From an uncultured Actinomyces sp. (GTDB lineage Bacteria > Actinomycetota > Actinomycetes > Actinomycetales > Actinomycetaceae), in contig CALLSD010000041.1 in assembly GCA_938014245.1 (NCBI GenBank), positions 1 to 55,475 on the forward strand: a stretch of 55,475 nt of DNA. The letters run 5' to 3'. Made by a program: the position numbers and the translations under genes. This document shows positions 42,989 through 50,890 of this stretch, piece by piece. The notes below the pieces were generated by a model, which saw only the letters and a program-made list of their open reading frames with translations, made no database searches and was not told where the DNA came from. Position 1 is the stretch's first letter; every line of letters starts with the position of its first letter.

Positions 42989-43447
42989 ATGGCTACTACC
43001 AAGCTCATCCTCACCCACGATGTGGATCGTCTCGGATCCGCCGGCGATGTCGTCGAGGTCAAGGCTGGATACGCTCGTAACTACCTGATCCCCCGTGGCT
43101 TCGCCACCAAGTGGACCAAGGGTGCACAGGTTCAGATCGATCAGATGGCTGCTGCTCGCCGCCGTCGTGAGATCGCCTCCATCGACGATGCTCGCATCGT
43201 GCGCGATGCCCTGCAGGCCGCGGTTGTGACCGTGAACAGCAAGGTTGGCGCACATGGACGCCTCTTCGGTTCCGTCTCCGCTTCTCAGATTGCAGAAGCA
43301 GTGAAGGAACAGCTGGGCCAGACCATCGATCGTCGTCGCGTGATCATCGCTGACCCGATCAAGACCACCGGTGACCACACCGTGACGGTCAACCTTCACT
43401 CCGAAGTCACCGCGAACCTCAAGGTCCGCGTGCTGGCTGTCAAGTGA
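42989..43447 (+). CDS. rplI: 50S ribosomal protein L9
   Basis: 152 residues. The N-terminal domain has ILTHDVDRLGSAGDVVEVK and GYARNYLIPRGFA, the L9 signature; a long connecting helix and the C-terminal domain follow. GAAGGGAAGG precedes the ATG. Last gene of the ribosomal operon, with a strong terminator 23 bases later. Confidence 0.97.
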   Translation: MATTKLILTHDVDRLGSAGDVVEVKAGYARNYLIPRGFATKWTKGAQVQIDQMAAARRRREIASIDDARIVRDALQAAVVTVNSKVGAHGRLFGSVSASQIAEAVKEQLGQTIDRRRVIIADPIKTTGDHTVTVNLHSEVTANLKVRVLAVK

Positions 43448-43470
43448 GCGTCTGACAAGACCATAAAGAG

Positions 43471-43510
43471 GGCCGGGGCACTCCCTTTCGGGAGGCCCCG
43501 GCCTTTTTGT
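43471..43510 (+). terminator. Terminator of the rpsF-rplI operon
   Basis: GGCCGGGGC pairs with GCCCCGGCC around an inner CCC/GGG helix, followed by TTTTTGTC. A separate 14-base palindrome CAGGCAGCTGCCTG lies further on at about 43526-43539, before the convergent PBP gene. Confidence 0.93.
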
Positions 43511-43596
43511 CTTTCTTTTGGTGTCAGGCAGCTGCCTGAGCAGCGCTCCATTCGACGCTCGAAGACGTGTCCGCGCCGATGGAACCCCCGCGGAAG

Positions 43597-45999
43597 CTAC
43601 CTGCCTTCTGCCCGACTCGGACCGCCACCCTCGGAGCCGGCAGCACCCGTATTTTGAGCGGTCGGAGTCTGGGTCGGCTGTACCTCAGATCCCTGCGTCG
43701 GCTCACTCGCCTCGGGGGTCGGGGTCGGCGTCTCTTCAGTAGGCGTAGGTGTTGTCGATACCTGAGGCGCGGGAACCACAGGTGTCGCTGACTGACGGGT
43801 ATACCAATCGAAGTGGAGCTTCGTCTGGTTCGCGGTCGCCTGCTTCATGTAGCGCATCCACACGGTCACCGGCCAGTCACCACCGTGGAATTGGCCAAGC
43901 CCACCGATATTCGTCAAAGAAACGGGACTTCCGTTTTCGTCGAGCTGGTACATGCTCACTGCAGTGACCAGTTCAGGCGTAAAACCAACGAACTGCGCGG
44001 TCTTTTGGTCTTCGGAGGTACCGGTCTTACCGCCCGTGTCCTGCTTGAGTGCGGCCGCGGCCTCGGCAGTACCACCCGAAGCGGTCACTGCTTCAAGCGC
44101 AGGAAGGACGGTCGACATGGTCTTCGTATCGAAGATCTGCTCCGGGTCAACGTTTGTCTTGAAGACCTTGGAGCCATCGGAGTTTTGAACCTCGCGGACA
44201 ATGTGCGGAGTGGTTCGCTTTCCGCCCGAAGCAATCGTCGAATAGGCGTGCGCAAGGTCAATGTTGTGGGGAGCCGCAAAGCCCAAGACGTTGAGCAGCG
44301 AATCATCCAAACCGTTCGTGTCCTCGGGGATTCCCAAGTCGATCGCGACCTTCTTCGTGGTTGCGGGGCCAACTTCCTGGTTGAGTCCAACGAAAACGGT
44401 GTTGATCGAGTTCTTCGTTGCGTTCACCAGGTTCTGACGGCCCCAAGACACACCATAATCGTTGCTCACCGCACGCGACATTCCACTGAAGGTCTTGGGC
44501 GAAGAGCCATCGTAAACGTCGTAGATCGAGCCCCCCTGCTCGACGTGAGCAACCAGGGCGAAAGGCTTGAAGGTTGAGCCGGCAGCCATGATGTCTTGCG
44601 TTGCCGCATTTTGCTGGCGCGTGAGGTAATCTTTGCCACCGTACTCCGCGACGATTTCGCCGGTAGCGGGATCCAATGACGTCAAAGCCACGTGCATGGA
44701 ATCTTCATTCCATCCGCGCACCGTGTACATGTACTCTGCAGCGGCAACAGCCTGATCCTGCTTGTCCTTATCAATCGTCGAAATGATGCGGTATCCACCG
44801 GTCGCCAGCTGATCTGCCGTAAAGCCTTCTGCCGCGAGTTCAGTCCGGACCTGCTCCATGAGATAGCCGGTCGGGCCTTCCATCGTCGGACCACCCAAGG
44901 TATCGGGATCAATGGTCTTTGGAAACTCAGCAGCGTTTGCGTCTGCCTGCGAAATCCAACCGTCCTCAACCATCAGGTTGATGACGCGCTGCCAACGCGA
45001 GCGTGCTTTCTCTTCATCGACTGCCGGGTCCCACGCAGAAGGAGCAGGGATGATCCCGGCGATCATTGCGGCCTCGGAAAGGGTGAGATCCTTTGCTTCG
45101 TGACCGAAGTAAGCCTGAGATGCGGCTTCGATCCCGTAGGCACCGCGACCAAAGTAAATGGTGTTGAGGTAGTTGCCAATGATCTCGTCCTTGGTCTGCT
45201 CTCGATTGATCTTGAGAGCAAGGATCGCTTCTTTGGCCTTCCCCACATAACCGGTCGTTTCGCCGACGTAGTAGCGCTCAACATACTGTTGGGTCAGGGT
45301 CGATGCACCCTGGCGCGCCCCACCCCTAATATTGTTGACCAGCGCGCGACCGATACCTTTGAGGTCGACGCCGGAGTTCGTGTAGAAGGTGCGATCCTCC
45401 GAGGCAACCACGGCATGTGAGACATAGTCAGGCAGGGTACTGGAATCGATGATCTTCCTATTCACCTGCGACATCCGGCCCATCTCGGTGGTGCCATCGG
45501 CGTAATAAACGGTCGTCGTCTGCGCAAGAGCAACCTGATCCGCCTGCGGAATCTTCAACGAGGCGTAGGCAATGAGGAAGGTACCAAAGCCGGCAATAAT
45601 GAGGCCGAGGAAGGTATAGAAGGCTCCGCGTGCAATCCGTGCTGCGAGGCTACGCTTCTTTTTCCCCTTGGCCGGCCCCTTCTTCTTTCCGCCGCCCTTA
45701 CCGGCCGCTGCTGTACGTGATGCCGGACGCGTCGACCCCGTGCGTGAGGTACTCCCTGACGAGGCCGCGCGAGTGCTTGCGCGCCGACTTCCACTTGAGC
45801 TGGCTGCTGCCCCACTCGAGGAGCCGCGAGAAACTCGCGCAACCGCTGAAGTGCGCTTAGGTGCAGAAGAAGCAGGTGTCTGGGGGATGGTTCCCTCGCC
45901 TTCACGACGGGCCTGCTGCGCAAGTCGACGTCGAGTCGCCTCGGCTCGCGAGGGAAGGGCGCGACGTCCCTGATCGTCGTTTGCTTGTGAAGGTGCCAC
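43597..45999 (-). CDS. Class A penicillin-binding protein (glycosyltransferase/transpeptidase)
   Basis: 800 residues. A basic, serine/alanine-rich cytoplasmic head of about 120 residues precedes one membrane helix. The glycosyltransferase domain shows VVASEDRTFYTNSGVD and GASTLTQQYVERYY. The transpeptidase domain has the SxxK box in AAGSTFKPFAL, SxN in KNSINTVF and KTGTS. A proline/threonine-rich tail of about 70 residues ends the protein outside. It polymerises and cross-links peptidoglycan. The GTG at 45999 has only a modest ribosome site (AAAGG). Confidence 0.95.
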   Translation of the reverse strand: MAPSQANDDQGRRALPSRAEATRRRLAQQARREGEGTIPQTPASSAPKRTSAVARVSRGSSSGAAASSSGSRRASTRAASSGSTSRTGSTRPASRTAAAGKGGGKKKGPAKGKKKRSLAARIARGAFYTFLGLIIAGFGTFLIAYASLKIPQADQVALAQTTTVYYADGTTEMGRMSQVNRKIIDSSTLPDYVSHAVVASEDRTFYTNSGVDLKGIGRALVNNIRGGARQGASTLTQQYVERYYVGETTGYVGKAKEAILALKINREQTKDEIIGNYLNTIYFGRGAYGIEAASQAYFGHEAKDLTLSEAAMIAGIIPAPSAWDPAVDEEKARSRWQRVINLMVEDGWISQADANAAEFPKTIDPDTLGGPTMEGPTGYLMEQVRTELAAEGFTADQLATGGYRIISTIDKDKQDQAVAAAEYMYTVRGWNEDSMHVALTSLDPATGEIVAEYGGKDYLTRQQNAATQDIMAAGSTFKPFALVAHVEQGGSIYDVYDGSSPKTFSGMSRAVSNDYGVSWGRQNLVNATKNSINTVFVGLNQEVGPATTKKVAIDLGIPEDTNGLDDSLLNVLGFAAPHNIDLAHAYSTIASGGKRTTPHIVREVQNSDGSKVFKTNVDPEQIFDTKTMSTVLPALEAVTASGGTAEAAAALKQDTGGKTGTSEDQKTAQFVGFTPELVTAVSMYQLDENGSPVSLTNIGGLGQFHGGDWPVTVWMRYMKQATANQTKLHFDWYTRQSATPVVPAPQVSTTPTPTEETPTPTPEASEPTQGSEVQPTQTPTAQNTGAAGSEGGGPSRAEGR

Positions 46000-46083
46000 G
46001 AAATCCAGCCTTTCAGCATAGGTTCATCGTGACTAGCCTACGCAGAAAGGCAGGCAATTGCCTAAAGGTAGCTCCGGATCGGC

Positions 46084-47688
46084 TTAGTTTTCGCTGGCAG
46101 CGCGACGTTTACGAGCCCTCTTTTGCGCGACCATTTCTTCCCAGCGAGCCTGCTGAGCCTGATACTCTTCGGCAACTTCTCGCACCTCATCGGATGCCCA
46201 CCACGCAAGCAGGGCCTCGCGCGCGGCCTCTTCACCCATGGGCCCATTTTCCATACGCAGGTCAAGGAGGTAGTCACGCGCCATCTTCACGGCCTTAGAG
46301 GGGCGAATCCCCAGAATCTCCATGATCTGATCCCCGTCAAGATCGGGGCGGATCGCGTCGAGTTCTTCTTGCGCGCGCAACGCGGCAATACGCTCTTCCA
46401 GATCGTCATAGGCGGCAGACAAGAATGCGGCCTTACGCTTGTTGCGAGTCGTGCAGTCTGCTCGGGTCAATCGGTGAAGGCGCTCGAGAAGTTCTCCCGC
46501 GTCCGCCACGTAGCGACGAACCGCCGAATCGCTCCACTTCGCATCGCCATAACCGTGAAAACGCAAGTGAAGAGCAACCAAGTCAGACACGGCGTCCGTC
46601 GTGGCCTTGTCGAAACGCAGGGCCTTCATGCGCTTGCGCGTCATCTTTGCACCCACCAATTCATGATGGTGGAAAGAGACCGTGCCATTGGATTCGAAGC
46701 AGCGCGTAGCCGGCTTACCGACGTCGTGCATGAGGGCAGCAAAACGCAAGATAAAGTCCGGCTCGGGAACCGGGCCATCCGCGTCGGTCTCCAGGTCGAT
46801 CGCCTGATCCAAGACGGTGAGCGTGTGCTGATAGACGTCCTTGTGCCTATTGTGCTCATCAACTGTTGACACGAGGGCTGACAATTCAGGAAGAACAATG
46901 TCAGCAACGCCCGTGTGGACCATGAGCTCAAGGCCTCGCCTGGGCCACGGGGAAATAATCAGTCGCTCGAGTTCAGCGCGAATACGCTCTGCCGAAACAA
47001 TCTCCAAGCGCCCCGCCATAGATTCCATAGCGTCCATGACGTCCTCATCCACGTCAATGCCAAGCTGGGCGCTAAAGCGTGCGGCTCGCATGATGCGCAG
47101 CGGGTCATCATCAAAGGATTGCAGTGCGCTAACCGGGGTGCGAAGACGACCAACGGCCAGATCAGAGAGGCCGTCATGGGGGTCAACGAGCGCCAATTGC
47201 GGCAGGCGCATCGCCATAGCGTTGACGGTGAAGTCGCGGCGAGTGAGGTCACCTTCCAAAGTGTCGCCGTATTCGACCTCGGGCTTTCGCGACCCCACTT
47301 CATAAGAATCAGTGCGATAGGTCGTCACTTCGACGACAAAATTGCCGCGCCTGCCACCGATGGTGCCGAACTCGCGGCCAATGTCCCAGGTTGAGTTTCC
47401 CCATTGAGCAAGAAGCTCTTCGGTTTTTTCTGGGCGAGCAGAGGTCGTGCAGTCAAAATCGTGAGGGGTCAGCCCCAAGAAAGCATCGCGAACCGGTCCT
47501 CCGACCAAGCTGATTTCCTCACCGGCCTGGGTGAAGATTTCGCCCAGTTCGAGGATTTCCTTGGGAATACGGGAGAAAGCCTCTTTTGCCTGGGCCATGA
47601 GTAGGCCCAAATCACCCTCGCCTAAACCAGAGGGACGGGGTGCGTGAGAGCGGGCTTGACCCATTGTTCGCGACAGTTGTGTACTCAT
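46084..47688 (-). CDS. cca: CCA tRNA nucleotidyltransferase with HD domain
   Basis: 534 residues from the ATG at 47688 behind GGAGG (close spacing); the frame extends to 47814 and internal starts such as 47664 are possible. The nucleotidyltransferase head shows LVGGPVRDAFLG and PHDFDCTT with its D-x-D carboxylates. RRDFTVNAMAM and the R-x-x-R-x-x-R-F region DPLRIMRAARFSAQLG follow. An HD motif (ALMHDVGKP) lies in the second half, then a C-terminal helical part. It adds or repairs the CCA end of tRNA. Confidence 0.93.
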   Translation of the reverse strand: MSTQLSRTMGQARSHAPRPSGLGEGDLGLLMAQAKEAFSRIPKEILELGEIFTQAGEEISLVGGPVRDAFLGLTPHDFDCTTSARPEKTEELLAQWGNSTWDIGREFGTIGGRRGNFVVEVTTYRTDSYEVGSRKPEVEYGDTLEGDLTRRDFTVNAMAMRLPQLALVDPHDGLSDLAVGRLRTPVSALQSFDDDPLRIMRAARFSAQLGIDVDEDVMDAMESMAGRLEIVSAERIRAELERLIISPWPRRGLELMVHTGVADIVLPELSALVSTVDEHNRHKDVYQHTLTVLDQAIDLETDADGPVPEPDFILRFAALMHDVGKPATRCFESNGTVSFHHHELVGAKMTRKRMKALRFDKATTDAVSDLVALHLRFHGYGDAKWSDSAVRRYVADAGELLERLHRLTRADCTTRNKRKAAFLSAAYDDLEERIAALRAQEELDAIRPDLDGDQIMEILGIRPSKAVKMARDYLLDLRMENGPMGEEAAREALLAWWASDEVREVAEEYQAQQARWEEMVAQKRARKRRAASEN

Positions 47689-47867
47689 CCCCTCCAGCAT
47701 GCCATGTTTTGGGCTTCTTTGGCTTGCTCGCATCACGGCTTCATTCATGGTTGACACGGGAATAAGGTCACTCGCAGCCATAGCACAGGCTGTAAAAAGT
47801 GCGGTAATTCCCACTCGACCGATGGTGCGACCTGACCCGGAGGGGTAATCCCGCTTAAAGTGGAACT

Positions 47868-48407
47868 ATGACTGTACCTTCTGAAGCGTTACGACCCGGA
47901 GTGCCTCAGCCTCCGCGTCGTCATCCTTCGTTGCGTACAGCGAATTCGGCCCCTCATTTCCTTCCCGTTTCCTCTGAAACTTCTGCCGGGGGCATCGTTG
48001 TTGATGTTCGCAATGGCCAGCCCTATGCAGCAATCATCGCCAGACGGAATCGATCGGGGAAAATTGAGTGGTGCCTCCCCAAGGGGCATCTTGAAGGCTT
48101 GGAGTCTCCCGAAGAAGCCGCTCTTCGCGAAGTCGCTGAAGAAACCGGTATTCACGGGCGCATCATCCGCCACCTCGCCTCGATCGATTATTGGTTTTCC
48201 GGCGCAGATCGGCGGATCCACAAGGTTGTCCACCACTACCTGATGGGTTACATTTCCGGGTCCATCACCGTTGAGGGGGATCCGGATCACGAGGCCGAGG
48301 ACGCCGCCTGGGTTCCCTTGCGTGAGCTCTCGCATGACTTGGCTTACCCCAACGAGAGGCGCATTGTCGGGATCGCTTTGGACTTGCTTTACCGGGATGC
48401 ATCATGA
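47868..48407 (+). CDS. NUDIX hydrolase
   Basis: 179 residues. The NUDIX box reads GHLEGLESPEEAALREVAEE plus TG-I, complete with the metal-binding glutamates. The first 35 residues are a proline/arginine-rich extension. A -10-like TAAAGT ends 6 bases before the ATG and no ribosome site is visible, so it is probably leaderless. The stop overlaps the next gene (ATGA). Actinobacterial genomes often have this gene upstream of murJ; its substrate here is unknown. Confidence 0.93.
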   Translation: MTVPSEALRPGVPQPPRRHPSLRTANSAPHFLPVSSETSAGGIVVDVRNGQPYAAIIARRNRSGKIEWCLPKGHLEGLESPEEAALREVAEETGIHGRIIRHLASIDYWFSGADRRIHKVVHHYLMGYISGSITVEGDPDHEAEDAAWVPLRELSHDLAYPNERRIVGIALDLLYRDAS

Positions 48408-50890
48408 CGCGACTGCGAGCCACTCGAATTGCACTGACTCTTGTGCCCCTCGGCGCCCTGCTTCTTTCACTTCAACCCGCGAACGCGAGCACCCTTGCCT
48501 CACTTCCCACCGCGGGCACTCACGAGGCCTCGGCAGCGTCAGCCTTACCCGCAACGCTTGCACCTCAATCCAGCGCGCGACCGGAGGTTTTGGGCGAGGC
48601 ACCCCAGGCATTGGGAGTGGACGTTCGGATTAACCGCCTCGAACCGCGAGTGATCACTGCTCAAAACAATGTGCAGGTCTCGGGCGTTGTCCGCAATCTG
48701 ACGGATAAGCCCATCCAGAATCCGTCTTTGGATGCCTATGTTCAGACTTATTCGCCACTGACCGCTTCGGACCTCTCGGCTTATTTGACGGGGAAGTCCT
48801 ATCAGGGTCGGCGCGTGCATGCGGGAACCTTGGAAGCAACGATCCAGCCAGGCGCCGAACAGACCTTCCATATGACGATTCCTTTTGAAGACCTCCCCTT
48901 CACTTCGGATTTTGAGTGGGGGCCGCGAGGTATCACGGTCGTTGTTGAAGGTGATGAAAACCGGGGAAGTGACCGCTCCATTCTGATCTGGGATTCGGCA
49001 TATTCCCTTGAACGCACGCGCGTCAATGTTCTCTTGCCCTGGACGTCCTCAACTCCACGCGTGACCAGTGATTCCTATTCGATCCTGTCTGCGGCATCCA
49101 TGTCGGGAGTAACTTTCGCGACCGACTCGCAAACTCTGGTCGACGAGCTCACCGTCCCTGAAGATCGCGCAAGCTCCAGCGCCTCGTCTTCTTCGCCAAC
49201 GCCTTCTGCTTCTTCTTCCGAGGCCAGTGCTTCCGCTTCCGCAACCAGCGCCGCGCCGTCTCCTTCCTCTTCCGCCACCCCGCGTTCCGAGGCCGAGATC
49301 ACTGCTGATCGCAATACGCGCGTTGCTTTCCTCCAGACCTTCTTTGAGCGCACCCGTGAGCTCGTGGCTCTACCCAGTAACGATGCGGACCTGACGCTTG
49401 CGACGACTCTCGATAACGACACGATCATGAAGTATCTTGTCGACTCGCGGGCACAGGTTCCTACGACTCTTGCCAAGACGCAGGCTCTTCTTCCCTCTTC
49501 CTCCCGTTCCTCGGCAAGCGCCTCGGCTTCTGCCAGCGCAAGCTCCTCTGTCAGCCCAAGTGAGGCCTCGCAAAGTCCAAGCCCCTCGCCAAGCACTGAG
49601 GCAAGCCCGACGCAGAGCAGCACTGCAGCACCCAAGCTCATCGATAACGTGTCATGGACGACCTCGGGAAGCTGGGGAAAGCAGTCCTTGAACGGGCAGC
49701 TTGGCTCAACCTTCATTGCTCCACCCGGCGAACTTGCGCCCGAAAGCGAACAAAACTTCACCTCTATGGCGAAGGTTCAGCTCTCAGCCGATGGCCAGAC
49801 CATCACCAATAATGATGATCACTCAGGTGAAAGCTACACGGCTCTCAGTTCCCTCTCGCCCATGACGGACCTGCTTTCCTGGGATGCCCAAAGCCTTGAT
49901 GACGAACTCGATACCCAGCAGTTCCTCACGGCTATGACCGCAATGATCACCCGCGAACGCCCGAGCTTGTCGCGGACACTTTTCGTCCCGCTTCAACGTT
50001 CTTCCTCACTGGATGAGACCCGACTTGAGCGCGTGCGAGCAATCCTCGATAACCGCTGGGTTGAGGGGATTTCCTTCAGTGACCTGATGAACTCCGAGGC
50101 GACAGACATCGAGCGTACGGCCGTCCAAGATTCGCCTTTTAGCGACTCACTTCGCTCAGAGATGAGCGCGTTGAGCGGCGCCTACGCAGCTACCCTTCCC
50201 TTGGCGGGGGCAACGGAAAACGTTGATGCGGCTCGCCAGAGGGTGGATACAACCGTTTCAAGCGCGCTTCGGGCAGACCTTGGGGATCAGCGATCCGAAA
50301 CGATCGTGAGCAGCATTCAGTCGCTCAATACTTTTAGCTCCTCCGTATCGGTTGAGTCTTCTAACGCGGTCAACCTCATTAATAAGAGCGCTAATTTCCC
50401 TGTTCGCGTGCGCAATTCTTTGCCGTGGCCGGTCAATGTCGAGGTCACTTTGCTCCCGGGCGATCCCAGATTGCGCGTCACTAGCACCTCGACGGCCACG
50501 ATTCCGGCGAATTCTTCTTCAACGGTTGAAGTACCCGTGACGGCCATCGGTTCGGGCGATATACGCGTGACGTACAAGGTATCGACACCCAGCGGAACCG
50601 TCCTTGATGATTCGCAAAGGGTTTTAGTCCGCATGCGCGCCGGATGGGAAGATGCGGCAACAGTCGTCATGGCAGTTCTTGTCGGACTTGCCTTCGTCGG
50701 CGGAATTATCCGCACGGTTCGGCGCCGCTTCAAAGCCGCTACCACTGAGGAATCTTCACACTTACCCGGCGTTGGCGGCGTCGAAAAAGGGACGGTCAAC
50801 GTTCCACTGTCCACCGGAGCATTCGTGAAAGCCGGGCGTCCCCCGGCCAAGCCGACGACATCCGAGTCACATGAAGAGGATCAGGAATGA
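48404..50890 (+). CDS. DUF6049-family secreted membrane protein
   Basis: 828 residues. A signal peptide (about 1-29) is followed by a long extracellular part. It starts with an Ig-like region (VISGVVRN-type strands near residue 95) and is broken by two serine/alanine-rich low-complexity stretches (about 255-300 and 365-415). One membrane helix lies near residues 750-775 with a short cytoplasmic tail. Position between the NUDIX gene and murJ, overlapping both by 4 bases, is typical of the DUF6049 family. A role with MurJ in cell-envelope assembly is likely from context; mechanism unknown. Confidence 0.85.
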   Translation: MTRLRATRIALTLVPLGALLLSLQPANASTLASLPTAGTHEASAASALPATLAPQSSARPEVLGEAPQALGVDVRINRLEPRVITAQNNVQVSGVVRNLTDKPIQNPSLDAYVQTYSPLTASDLSAYLTGKSYQGRRVHAGTLEATIQPGAEQTFHMTIPFEDLPFTSDFEWGPRGITVVVEGDENRGSDRSILIWDSAYSLERTRVNVLLPWTSSTPRVTSDSYSILSAASMSGVTFATDSQTLVDELTVPEDRASSSASSSSPTPSASSSEASASASATSAAPSPSSSATPRSEAEITADRNTRVAFLQTFFERTRELVALPSNDADLTLATTLDNDTIMKYLVDSRAQVPTTLAKTQALLPSSSRSSASASASASASSSVSPSEASQSPSPSPSTEASPTQSSTAAPKLIDNVSWTTSGSWGKQSLNGQLGSTFIAPPGELAPESEQNFTSMAKVQLSADGQTITNNDDHSGESYTALSSLSPMTDLLSWDAQSLDDELDTQQFLTAMTAMITRERPSLSRTLFVPLQRSSSLDETRLERVRAILDNRWVEGISFSDLMNSEATDIERTAVQDSPFSDSLRSEMSALSGAYAATLPLAGATENVDAARQRVDTTVSSALRADLGDQRSETIVSSIQSLNTFSSSVSVESSNAVNLINKSANFPVRVRNSLPWPVNVEVTLLPGDPRLRVTSTSTATIPANSSSTVEVPVTAIGSGDIRVTYKVSTPSGTVLDDSQRVLVRMRAGWEDAATVVMAVLVGLAFVGGIIRTVRRRFKAATTEESSHLPGVGGVEKGTVNVPLSTGAFVKAGRPPAKPTTSESHEEDQE